A program made the translations under genes and the position numbers. From positions 29,623,501 through 29,687,500 of the forward strand of contig NC_134370.1 of assembly GCF_035582795.1 (NCBI RefSeq): a stretch of 64,000 bases of DNA. Reading direction: 5' to 3'. The notes under the pieces are model-generated. The model did not search any database. It was given only the letters and a program-made list of their open reading frames with translations, and was not told the DNA's origin. The first letter of the stretch is position 1. Each line of letters starts with the position of its first letter. This document shows, piece after piece, positions 50,965 through 62,544 of this stretch. This DNA is from Mycteria americana. Taxonomy: Eukaryota > Chordata > Aves > Ciconiiformes > Ciconiidae.

Positions 50965-52624
50965 GTAAGTTCCAATCATTGATTAGTTGTCTTTTTGGCC
51001 TGGTAAAATGATGGACATGCTTGTGCTGGAGAAGGGACTGAAAACAGTAGGTTGAAACAAATATAACAAATTTCTCTTGTGGTGCTCATGGGAGATGGTC
51101 ATTAATTAAATGTTGTCTCACTGAATACATCCTTCCTGAACTGGCCTGCCAAACTTTAAGGATCACTTTGCCAACAGACAGGGCAGGGGCTTTGTTACAC
51201 GGACTGCGGGATCAGCTGCTGTTCTCTGGGTGCTTGTGCTTTAAGCGTTGCATTACATTTCTCTCACTGCCTCAGTTCTAGATAATTTTCTGTGAGTAGA
51301 CATGGATTGGGATGTTGTCTGCCTGGGCCTAGCTGCAAGTAATTTCTCAAGAGATACTGTGTGAAAATTTCAAAGAATGTCTCATCAGTGCACTACTAGC
51401 CCTGGTACAAATGCCGCATTAGGAAAAGCACAAGGTCCATCACTGTTCTTAAGTCAACTTGGGAGGAAATGACACAGGCTGCAATTTACTACATCACGAG
51501 CATCAGCAGAATAAAGTCATATAGCTCCGCACCACGTGACGGCCATCCTTCCAAGGGGGTGTCTTCCCTGGAGAAAGCACAACTTTGAAGCCATAGTTGT
51601 GTGCAAAGCCTGAAAGTTAACCTGAAATTGGGGCAAGAAATTGAAGAGCACAGAGAGGCTGAACAGCTGGTAGCAGTAATCTCTTCAGCCATCTCCCTTT
51701 TTCTCCTCCTGCGCTCATGTATCAGCACCCTAGAAAAGGGTGTCTGAAAAGGTTGTGGAGGTTTTACCTGGCACAGAAGTGTAGCACAAGAGCATTGTGC
51801 TGGTACCATTCCCACAACATCAGGGGAAAATTTAACTATGCATGTGTCACAGTTTTTGTATCATTGTTATAAGGTGGTAGACTCCCTTCACGCTAATCCC
51901 GCAAACCTGTTAAAGGCAATAAGGTAAAATAACTTGCCCATTAAAGACAGCAACTGTGTTTCAAAAGAATTGCTGCTAGCAGTTTTATCTGCTAAGCCAA
52001 CAAGAGTTTCACTTTCCATTGGCTTTTCACGAAGCCCTGTGAAGCATTTGAGCTATATATTCCTACTTCTCCTAAGATAATTTATATTTTCTGGAGAAAT
52101 ACTCAGTTTCCCGGGCTCACTAAAGCTGTCCCTATGTCTCCTCTTTCTGCTCTGTCACTTTAAACCCTGAATTTTGTTACAGTCCCTCAGCTTTGGTTTC
52201 TATGATAAAGCTGATGGGTACAGAAGATCTCCTAATTGCAGCTCAGTTCCTTTGTATGGTTTTAATTGATCTGTGATTTTTGCATTGAAACTTGGCAAGC
52301 TATTTTGTCATGCTTGCAATTTGAGTGTGAATTCCTTCAGATCCTGATTCAAGAGCTGTAATACCATATGAACTGGACATGAAAAACATTAGAACAAGAC
52401 TTGTGATCCAGTTTCTTGTGAAATTCCAGTTTTCTTGAAGTGTGGGCTTGATATTTCCAGGCGTCTCTTTTGTTTGACTTCTATTGGATTCTGCCTACTA
52501 TTTCAACAAATAGTCTGTTTATAGCTGGTGTTAGCTACTTCTGAAGTACAATGGTGATATGGATAAATAACTATAGCATGATCAATTTTTGGTATGATAC
52601 AATTATGTTCACTTTCATTTCTAG

Positions 52625-53000
52625 CTTTGATTTTAAGAAAATCAAGAGTATTGGTAAAAAAATATTTGTCTCAACTGGAAAAGAAGATACTTTTGACAAT
52701 GGAAAATCCCTTTGTGCAAAAGCTGGAAGTGCATTTGCCTCTCCTAGGAATGAGGCTGAAAATACAGTTTTAAAAGACTTAAGACCTTCAAAGCAGGCTT
52801 ATATGGGGATATGTGATGAACAGACTGAAGGCATGTTCATGTATCTGAATGGAGGTGCTGTAACTTACAGAAACTGGAATGCTGGAGAACCAAATAATCT
52901 AAAAAATGAAGACTGTGCAGTAATACAAGACTCTGGAAAATGGAATGACGTTAATTGTTCAAATTCACATGCCTTAACTATTCGTGAATTCTTGAGCTGA
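52625..53000 (+). pseudogene. MBL2: MBL pseudogene exon 4: C-type lectin domain
   Basis: The acceptor TTTCTAG is at 52618-52624. The lectin domain is in one open frame from about 52632 to the TGA at 52998-53000. Seen in order: KKIFVSTG, SLCAKAG (first Cys), SPRNEAEN, the sugar/calcium motif EPN (52887-52895), EDCAVI (second Cys) and WND (52941-52949) followed by NCS (third Cys). The Glu-Pro-Asn form indicates mannose-type specificity in the family. The expected fourth cysteine near the C-terminus (ICEF/ICEL in relatives) is CGT, Arg, at 52983-52985, so one conserved disulfide cannot form. The phase inherited from exon 3 does not match this frame: reading straight through gives a stop about 45 codons in. 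A net one-base deletion in the first 30 bases explains this. Confidence 0.87.
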
Positions 53001-53141
53001 TGAGTCTAAGAAAACCCCAAATTTTTGCTCTCAATTATGTGGTTGATATAGAAGTTTGTTCTCATAAAGGTGGCCTGGAGTAACCAGAACCAGAGTGTAC
53101 TTATAATTGTTTTCTCTTTGATATTCAGTTTTGAATCTCCT

Positions 53142-53147
53142 AATAAA
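53142..53147 (+). promoter_or_regulatory. Poly(A) signal of the MBL pseudogene
   Basis: AATAAA lies 142 bases after the lectin-domain stop codon, in an AT-rich 3' flank. Position and sequence fit the 3' end of the collectin transcript unit. Confidence 0.6.
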
Positions 53148-55887
53148 ATACAAATTTAATTTTTTCAATCATTATGAATTAAATGGTGTTTATCATAGTC
53201 GTAGTAAGGCTAATAAGTTATGGCGTGCTCAGCAGGCTGGTTGTTATACCTTCCTATGAGTTCCTCATAAATACAGCATGAGGGAAGCATTTTTTAATAA
53301 TCTTGAAACTAATGAAAAATTTTTATATATTCTGTCTTAGAGCTGAGCTGTAAACTCAGAGAGATTACTCTCCACATGTTGCTTCTGATACATTCTTTTA
53401 TCATGTAAGTAATGGACAGTGCCTACAGTCCTATGTTATTTCAGTATTCAGTGATGGCTTTTCTCCTAGTGCGCTTTTACTCTAGTTCTAAAATTGACTA
53501 ATAATGATCACTTAGAGCCTAGAGTGGTATTTGTCGTCTGGGTACAGAGCTCCATTGCACACAAGTGATTACTGACATGCAAATAATTTCTTTTTTGACA
53601 TTTCGGCTATTTTTGTGCTGTTTTTTCCATGTGACAGGAAAATGAAATGTGCTGTAACTACAACGAGGAATAAAACAGTAAAATGTCCAGCCAGGTTGCT
53701 TTGTGTGCAGTAGAACAATCACAAGAGAACAAGATGATCTTTTTTGGCAATCTATAGGCATCATTTGAAGTACAGGAGATATAGATCAAGATTTAAATGC
53801 AGTAGAAAGCAGAAAATTTTTCTTAAACACAAGTGCCTACTGGTGAAATGTACTCCACATGGAATTTAGCTCATGCAGAAAAACAGCAAAAGGTCTTTTT
53901 ACGTGAATAGGTCCTTAATGTGAGAGAAGTGATACCATAGGCTTTAATGATTTTCTTGATGGGAGCTGCTTTCACCTCAAGTGAACTACAGATTGGATTA
54001 ACTAGGAATAGGTGAATAACATGACAACAAAGCCCAATACTAAAAGTTCGACAATTAAGAAAAATGTTTACATGCAGGCTTTAAGTTTTTGACCATGGAA
54101 GAGTAGAAGATTTTCAATTCCTCTTCCACTTAGTTTAAGACATGTAAGCGAAGTACCTCTACGGAGAGAAGGACTGTGTCTACACTGGCAAGTCATGTGG
54201 ACCCATGGGAACACAGGAACATATCTGTACAGAGGAGCATTTGGTGCCCAGCTCATCTGTTTCATAGCTGTTATTTTCATTGCCTAATTTCCACGTCTGC
54301 TTTTGTAAGTAATGGCCTTTCTTTTCTCTGCACCAGGTTATATGGGTGCAGCAAAAAAGCAATTACTGAAATTGGTGAAGGGTATGAATTTTCTAGAGTA
54401 TGATTTATCTGCTGATCTGCATCATGTTCTCCTTGTCATTACCGGCAACATGTCTTTGCAGCTCTCAGGTGAACTGCATTCCTTTTCTTCATTAATTGGT
54501 GTCCTGCAGCTATGAAAACAAGAACTTTTTAAATTTTGCCTGGGAGTTTTTAATCAATATTTATTATATGAAAATGCAGGACATGGTGCACTATTTAAAA
54601 GACAGATTTGGGTTAATTTAGGACAAGAAAGAGACATTCTAGAGAGTAGGTACGATCCTGTTGTGCTTGCAGGTTTAGGGATCAGTAGTAATTCAGTCTC
54701 CAGTGCATTTATTTGGAATGATTATGTAAGTCTACTTTGAGATTGTATCGAAAAAACAGTGAGATATTTTGTGACCATTTCATTTGGAGCTGGACTAGGA
54801 GCAATGATGTATTGTGTCCCCAGTGCGTCGGCCAGTAGGTTATAATGACTAAACTGCTGATTTGAAAAAAGATTTGAAGTAGTATTTTGCAGATGTGAAT
54901 GGTTGTGTTGTTTCAAGTGAATTTTTTTAGAAATACTATTCCTAATTGCCATGTCAGTCACTCTCTCAGGAGTCCAGCTCCAAAATCTAATTTAGACTAA
55001 TTTTTACATGATTTGCCCAGCAAATCTCCAACACGGTCGTTAGAAATTTATGAAGCTTCTTGTAACCTTATGTTAAGATTGTTTGTGTTTGGAGAGCAAT
55101 ACACATCTTTCAAATGGGATCTATACAAACTGCAAAACTGTTTGCAGGTAAGTGCAAAAATATTCTTATGCTAAAAACACTGGGAGTTCAAGAAAGCAGA
55201 ATGGGAAAACATTTATATTGTATGCTCAGTTTCATACAGTCCAAAGTTATCAGATAACTAACTTTTCTACCAGGCTGTGTACATGAAAGGTGTATTTGGC
55301 CCCAGCAAGGATGGTGTAAATAGCAAATCCGAGCTGCATTTCTCGAAACTGCTTGAAGTAAACACCCTGTCAGCTCATCTCTTGGGTCCTTAAGCTCTCA
55401 GGCTTCAGTCTGGTATCACTTCTCCTGTTCCCAGCATTCCCGGTCTTGTAGGTTTACCCTGGTGTAATCCATCTCAAGGAAAATGGTTCCTGTGCAGAAA
55501 GGAAGCTGCTAGCTTCACTTCCTTTCCAGAAAACCAAACTCTGCTCTGTATTACACTGATGAAAATCCATCTCTGGTGGAGTTGCCCTAGAAATGCAGCT
55601 GTGTAAGTGAAAAGTATAGCTCTATTAGTCTGGGCTTACCCAGTAAACTGTCCTGTTCTGCACCTTTGCTCGGAGGAGCAGAATAGCAGTGCTGAAATCT
55701 GTGAGCTTTGGCAGGCCATTGCGTGGGAGCAGGCTGATCTTCTCAGATTAGACAAAAGTCCACAGGGCAGGAACAAGACCTGGAAATAGAAAATGAGCTT
55801 TTTATTAAGTCATATTACTGGAAACTTTTAAACTCAGCAAGGTACTATCAGCTGTGCCCTACGTTCTGACCTTTCTCACCATGCATG

Positions 55888-55919
55888 TTTAGGGACACGT
55901 TTCTTTAGGGACACCTTTC
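55888..55919 (+). repeat. Tandem duplication, 16-bp unit x2
   Basis: TTTAGGGACACGTTTC is followed at once by TTTAGGGACACCTTTC, one difference. Confidence 0.95.
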
Positions 55920-58900
55920 TTCAGTAGCTGCTGAAAAGAGAGAAAGAGTTTGAAATTGTGTTCTATTATCTTCCAAGAGGCTTAAATCAGCATCCCTGAT
56001 GACCACTTAATTTTGCATTAATTATAAACTAATCTGTATTTGCTGTTATACCCCTGATTAGAACCATCTCATTTGGTTCTAATGTGACCTCCGCAGAGCT
56101 TCTGAGTAATTCAGGATGAGAGCAGCATTTGTTAATCAGCTGTTGGGTTTATCTTTCTAAAACATAGCACAATTTCAGGCTTAAGTACGGGCTTAGGAAG
56201 AGCTATCCTGTCACATGTGAAAAAAACACGATCTCTGAAAAGCTCTTTTCCTTCTCTATTTTTCAAGTGGCCATTTTCAGTAGGAACTACAAAGTGGAAA
56301 CGGGAAGCTATTTCAATCAGTAGCAACTTGTACTTACTGCTTTATTTTTTAATTATAACACATAAATATGGGGGAAGGAGTAGTTAACTTATGCTCAGAG
56401 CAGAGGAGAAACGTGCCCTTTGCTCTGGCTTGTTTCCTGTTATGGAAGAAGGCATCACCCTCTTGTGTGAAACATGCAGAGGAGAAGTGTTATGTAGGGA
56501 AGTCTGTAGCCTTAGCGCTACCAAAGTGGCTCTACCCTTTGTCCTAGCACCTGGAGACATAAAGAAAGAAAAATAATTTCTGAATTGTAGCTTGGCCAAT
56601 GATGTCCAGGAGACGAAATAACGCAGGAGAGCCTGGAAACCTAGGTGCCATCCCATATATCTTTTGAGTTCTCTGCCAAACCTCTCAGCACTACTAGCAT
56701 GACTGGATCCTCTGTGTTATCTCTAGGGAATGAATTTATCCTGAGGCACCAACAGTTAACATCTCTTTTTATGGTCTGTGACCCTAGTGATGTTTCAGAC
56801 GTTGGTAGCTTGAGCTGTTTAGATCAGTGCTTCAGGGTAGACAGTTGTGAGAGCTTTTTCCTGGCTGTCTGTGTGCTCTGGTTTGTTTATGTCTTCAACT
56901 AGTGGCACAGTCTGTCCCACGGAGCTAAGCTTGTGCATTGATCCTGCAACAAGCTTCTGGCAGCTTTGCAGTGGGAGGAAGACTCTACAGTGTCTAACCG
57001 GTTGGCATTCTCTTCCAGGGTGTTTAAATACGGATAAGACTTCAAGCAGCTGGACTAAGTATACAGAATGTGAGAGCAGTAGTCAACCCACGTTTAGGTG
57101 TCTGATTTCAGAGACTCTGAGCGTGCTAACGTTGGGCTTCATGGAAACGGGCCCGCAGCAGTGCAGCGGTGCAGCAGACTGAATTTCAGTGTTTCATTGC
57201 AGCCTTAATAGAAAATATTACTACAGAGCTGCAAAAAATGCATGAGTCACAACAGTCAAAACCCCAGAGCTGCCCTAAATTCCTGTGTTGCTTTGCCTTA
57301 GTTTGGTCTGTTATTTAACCCATTGTTTGGATACTCACGGCAACTGTATCACGATGAGTCCCAGTTGTTTACATCCCTAACCATCCTACTCCATCTCACA
57401 GCTTGTACTTGAACAAATTTCAGACATGCGCCCAAGGCAGTGAGAAGGGGAAGGAGGAATTAAACCATCTGGTCCTGCCGCCTTGTTGCCGCTTTCCCCA
57501 GCAGGCTTTCTGCGCTCTCTTGGGAGAGCTCTGGACAGCATCTCTCCCCCCTCCTCCCACCTGCACCACTGGGCTACAACTCTTCACCACTTCTGCCTTG
57601 TGCTTGAGATATGTACAAAAAAAGGCTCTGTGCAACCTTCCCCCAAGAATTATTCCCAAGCATGTTTTTGATTCAAACTTGTGCTTTGATACCACTACTT
57701 CAAGCTGCTTTAGCTGAGACAGGCACAGCGCTTCCCCAAATTTAGTTGGAAATCCTGAAACCTCTTAGGCAACATCATAATGAATACATTGGTTACTCTC
57801 TTGATTATCTCCTACCTTGCACTTTATGGATCCAGTGACACCTGTGCAAGGGTGTCCCACTCAGAAGTGGTTTGATCAATGCTACTTTGCTTACAGATCA
57901 CAACCTCTTAGCCCCTCTATCCTCTTATGCCCTCTCCACCCTGCTTAAACAGCTATATGCATTCACAGAAGCAAGGTAAAGACAGGAAAAGAGAAAGGCA
58001 GGAGGAAGAAGTGATGCATTTCTTAAACCTTTTTACGTCTTTAGCTTTTATTATAGAGAGCTACAGCTAAAGTGAAAAAAAGGGTTATTAATGGTACTTC
58101 CTAAGCCTGCTAAGTAGACCTTTTATTTGTGCATCAAAAACTAGTAAAGCAAATATTATCTTGAAGCCTCAGATTGTCCTCCATGTGCTGTTATTTTCTA
58201 GAACCTGATATTTAGCTTAAAGCTGCAATTGCCAGCCGCTGGAGAATCTCAGCTTTCATTTTCAAGACTAAAGTGCGTTTCTAGCTTTCATGACTAATGG
58301 TGAAAAAAGCTTAGAAGCCTTTCAACTGGAAAGTTCCACAAACAGAGTGAAAATGTTTTTTTCATTTTAATCTCATGTTTTAAAGTCTATCTTAAAGCAG
58401 AACCTGTATTTTTCACAAATGGGGATTAAGTATCAGGAATGGCATGGCAGGACTCTATGGCAAGAAAAGCTGCCAGCTCATCACACAATAGAAGTTGTAA
58501 AAGCTATTTAAGAAATGTTTCAAGTGTTGTCTACAACACTTAAGTGTATTATATATCACTTCACCGAAAATTGTGTACTACGCTCCGTCTCGAGTTACTG
58601 GGAGCTCTCCAGTGGTTTTGAAGGTTTTGAAAGCTGCAGCCTTGAAGTTTAGCTTTGTCAAATGCTCTCAGAATAGTTCTGAATTTGGCCTTTATTCTGG
58701 CAAATTGTGTGAGCTGTTGAAAAGTATAACAGTTTACAACATTTATCTCTGTTACAGTGGCATAGTATGTTACTCTGGAAAGGTAAAAGAACATAAAAGA
58801 TGGAAGTTATTAGACAGTTGAGCCCCATTTGTGTGGAAACGTAGCTGGGGAAATAGATGGAAGAGAAATGCAATGTACCATTTGCATGGTAACACTGGTA

Positions 58901-59982
58901 CTGCGCCAGTCAGGAGCACAGTTATTCTCTGCAGGTTTTGAAAACTAATTTTAGAAGTTAATATTTAAAATCCACTTCAACTTTAGAGGACTGACCTTGT
59001 GAAAGGGGGACTCTGTGTACTCAGCAGGCTGGGCTCTGCACAGGGCTGAACGCACGTCTGAAAAGGCACACTTAGGAAAAACCTATGCTACACTTATTTT
59101 AGCTTGAAGCCCTGAGACAGCTGACAAACAAACATATTCCTGCCTGCCAGCTGCTAATGTTGCAGGTGTGTCTCTGTTGCAGTCCATTTCCTCACAAACT
59201 AGAGGTTATAAGACATCACAGCCCGCTTTTATAGAGGGAATGCTACAACCTGCTTCCCTCCCATGAATTTAGACAAGAATACTCAGAGAACAGGCAAGTA
59301 TGTGACTGGTGATAGGTGTGAGAAACCACGAGGGCTTCAGGAGATGGGAGAAAGACAGGAAAAGGAAAATATTAGCAGGACAACAGCTGCTCCAGCTATT
59401 TAGCATACTTACCTGAGGCTATTGGTCTAGACCTTTAGGTAAACTTCACTGTACTTGCGGCATATGAGCTACACTGATATGAAAAGTCTTGGTTTAGTTC
59501 AGTACTTTCATGTCTCTGCTAAAATTAATGGAAAAAAACAGTCAACAAAAAGGGTTGTGCTGCTGTTTATATTTCCAGAACAGTATGGATAGGCCAGCAA
59601 TCTGTAACGTCTTTCATAGTCACTGCTGCGAAGATTTTATTTAAATGAGATAATGGCTACATAGTTGCATGGTCCGTACATGTGTTGGGGTCTGAGACTA
59701 AATGAACAGAAGTTGCTATTTGTGCTTTTGCATTTCAAATGGAAAAGGTGTGGAGATACACATAGTCCATTGTACAGGTACGTACAGACATTTGTAATGC
59801 TTAGCAGAATGGATCTGAACTCTCCAGGCCAGGCTGTAGTTCAGATTGCCTCACTAAGAACAGGACAACTGCTCCTTAACCAGGCAGTGAGCTGCTTGAG
59901 CATACAGGGGCTAGATTTCTGCATGCCAACCTCCGAGAATGATTCCTCAAATCAGAGCAGTGAATGCCAAACCAAATTTAAA

Positions 59983-60001
59983 CATAAATAAATAAATAAA
60001 A
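59983..60001 (+). repeat. (TAAA)n microsatellite
   Basis: Four to five ATAA units at the end of a non-genic frame. Confidence 0.85.
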
Positions 60002-62149
60002 TTCAACAGGTAGCTGAAATGGTTATTAATAAGTTTGTAGAGTTTCTCTTGTCTTACTAAGAAAAATAACGTTAAGCTTCAAGACTACATATAAAGCTGC
60101 TATAAAGGCTGTAAGGAGTGACCGCCATGGAATAAAAAAAATTATATTTTATTAGTTACGTAGTTGACATCCATGATGATGATTACATTTCTCAGGGTTA
60201 TTAAACATTCCCTCTGATTTGTCATGCAAGCTACATCTCCTGTGTTTTAATAACCTACTAAACAGTTTTAGTTTGAATCATTCTGGCCTCAAGCAATATT
60301 CAAGATCTCCCAGTCTCTCCAGAGATACTCTGAGGTTGTAGGGCTCTGTTCATTCCCTTTTGTTTTCTTTCTGTTTCTCTTGGTCTTCATCTGTTCCTTG
60401 TTTTTATCTACTAGATGAACTCCAAGGGGCTTTAATTAGCTAGCTAAAACAGAAAATGTACTGCAGAGTTGAAAGAAAACAGATGGGAGTGTGTTTCTTC
60501 ATGCAACTTGCACTACAGGTTGCAGCGGCTTGTGCCTTGGCATAAGGAAAATGCTAACAGTGCTGTTATCCTAAACAGTGATTGAATAGCCCACCTTTTT
60601 CCCTCTTGATATCTGATTAGAGAGAAGAATTTCCTCCTAGTGATTTCTCAGACCTTCCTCCTCCAAGTTTTCCCCTTCCTTACTGTTTTTCATTTTTCTC
60701 CTCAACATTTTATGTGCCTAAGAAAGTTTCCAAAGGGCAATTAAGTACCAAAGTCCCTTTGAAGGTCACTGGAAATTAGATTTTAGAAGTGCGGGTGTTA
60801 TGTTTTAGACTCAAATTGAGTTGCATATTTCTACCTTATTATGTAGTGTTCCCCGAATCATTCTGTTCAGTACAAAAATACTTTTTACTGGTTAAAAAGT
60901 AAAAAATTCAAGAACTTGCCACTGTTCTGTTCTGTTCCATGCGGATACTTTACTGGAATCTTCAAAGAAACAAACAAGGAAAAAATACTATTGAGTGTTG
61001 CAATGCTTTTTAAAATGCCATAGATTCAGCTGCTTGAATTTCAGTTACATTGCAGCAGTCTTCTAATCCTCACAAATGAATGAATATATATGATTCATTG
61101 TGCTAATCTTTCCAGTTCTGGGTATCAGTTTTCACATTTTATAATCAGAACAAAAGGCTCAGTATAGCCCAGACTGTAATAACAACAAGCAAAATGGTGT
61201 AAGAGGAGTTTAGTTTTAGCAAAGATAATCTAAGGATAGAAACATGGCACATACTTTTATTAGGGTGCCAGACGTAGGCCTTAAGCTTTTATTTTGGACG
61301 TGAAGAATTTCTGTGCCAAAATCTTGCCATTTTTACTACATCAAGATGGTGAAAACATGAGTCCTCATTCTTCAGGGAGCAACTCAATGTATATGCTGAA
61401 CCAGTGCAACGAGTGTTGCAAACAAAGCCACTTCAGGTTGAAATAAGCCATACTTCTATTGAGATAATCCTCTCAATTTTAACCTATTTACTTACCCAAT
61501 TGCTAATTATGAAGTAAACATTTCCTCCAATTACATCCTCTGTATTATCTCTGTTAGTAGATGAGTAGTTTTGGTGAAATCCCACTCTACAGGAAAATCC
61601 AAGTGATTTCAACAAGCTGTGTTTATTTTCTTTAGGAGTTTGGCTTGCAAAGCCTTTCAGAGAACTCAGCAAGGAAACTGGCTTGTAATTAAAGAGTAAA
61701 ACTATAAGTATCTTTCAAAATATCAATAAACTGTTTTAGTCTGATATTTTTGAAAACTTAGTAATAAACAAAATCACTGCAGAAAACAACAAAATAATTC
61801 TCTTTAGTAGTTGTAGTCTTTAGTAGAATATTCTGTTCTGGATGCTCAGCTACAGTCAGGGAATGCTCAGGGTGAAAGGAAAAGGTTTTAATAAATATAT
61901 GTATGTAGCTGAGCCTTTCTTTTCTCTTCATCCCTTGCAGGAATCTTCCGAGAGTATTTCTACGCTGAAGCCTCTGCAATAACTGCACCTTACACAGTTT
62001 CAAGGCAACTCAGGGATCAATGAAAGGCAAGGAGATTAATCTGCTTTCTTGGGCACTTCAGTCTATGGCCTTTCCTTGGCATCTCGGTGCTCTAGCTATC
62101 CTGCCAGCAATACTTGGCACGGCTACTTTGAAGCTGCCAGGGATTTACA

Positions 62150-62269
62150 GGCAGGAGCTGCCGTGGCTGTCGGTAGGGCCACGTGCCTGCGCTGCATTAT
62201 GCTGCTGCTGTAAGGAAGAGCGCGATGCAGCAGCTGAGCACGGCAAGGGCTGGGGCCCCGAAGCACCGC

Positions 62270-62313
<44 letters not shown>

Positions 62314-62450
62314 CGATCCCCCTGGCCCTGGGGAGCGGGATCCACTCCTCCGGAGGGGAAGCACAAAACCACCACGCGCAGTTGCAGCAGCTGGGCGGAC
62401 ACACGGCTGTGCTTCACCAGCCCGGGCAGGTGCTCAGGAGGTCTGCTTTT
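62150..62450 (+). other. GC-rich block, possible first exon of unknown gene
   Basis: GC and CpG content rise sharply around a GCT repeat. ATG at 62225 gives MQQLSTARAGAPKHRS, then 13 Leu, then PDPPGPGERDPLLRRG. The Leu run would make a signal-peptide core. A possible donor is CGGGCAG|GTGCTC near 62429. A second frame through the same DNA, starting at 62020, has 14 Ala and stays open to 62544. Which frame, if either, is used cannot be told here, and no family is recognised. Confidence 0.25.
62272..62312 (+). repeat. (GCT)13 trinucleotide repeat
   Basis: Thirteen uninterrupted GCT units followed by GC. They encode Leu, Ala or Cys depending on the plus-strand frame, and Ser, Ala or Gln on the minus strand. 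They sit in the GC-rich block and are likely to be length-variable between individuals. Confidence 0.95.
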
Positions 62451-62544
62451 CATGGAAACTGAAATAATGAAGTGCCTTAATATCTATCTGCTACCACAGA
62501 GATATAAATTGTTCCTCTGTACTTTTGCACTAATTAGAATCTAG

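Larger units (their letters stand above)
48676..53147 (+). pseudogene. MBL2: Mannose-binding lectin (collectin) pseudogene, four coding exons
   Basis: Collectins are secreted pattern-recognition lectins. Trimers, joined by a collagen stalk and a coiled-coil neck, bind microbial sugars and, for MBL, activate complement through MASP proteases. Exons are at 48676-48883, 50141-50248, 50875-50964 and 52625-53000, and every splice site has AG/GT. The domain order is signal peptide, two-cysteine region, Gly-X-Y stalk, neck, then C-type lectin domain with EPN and WND. The reading frame is broken. The first coding exon is one base short, so joining it to the next gives GAG AAG GAT TGA. The lectin exon is out of phase again with the neck exon. 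Stalk glycines are replaced by Ser, Arg, Glu and Arg, and the fourth CRD cysteine is Arg. Introns are 1257, 626 and 1660 bases. Assembly indels could explain the frame shifts but not the substitutions. The family assignment is secure; MBL rather than another collectin is likely. Confidence 0.88.
53150..62019. other. Non-coding stretch downstream of MBL pseudogene
   Basis: No exon, mobile element or RNA gene was recognised. Open frames are short; several lie in moderately GC-rich patches (54.2, 56.4, 57.5 kb) without motifs. Only small slippage repeats stand out. Confidence 0.6.
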
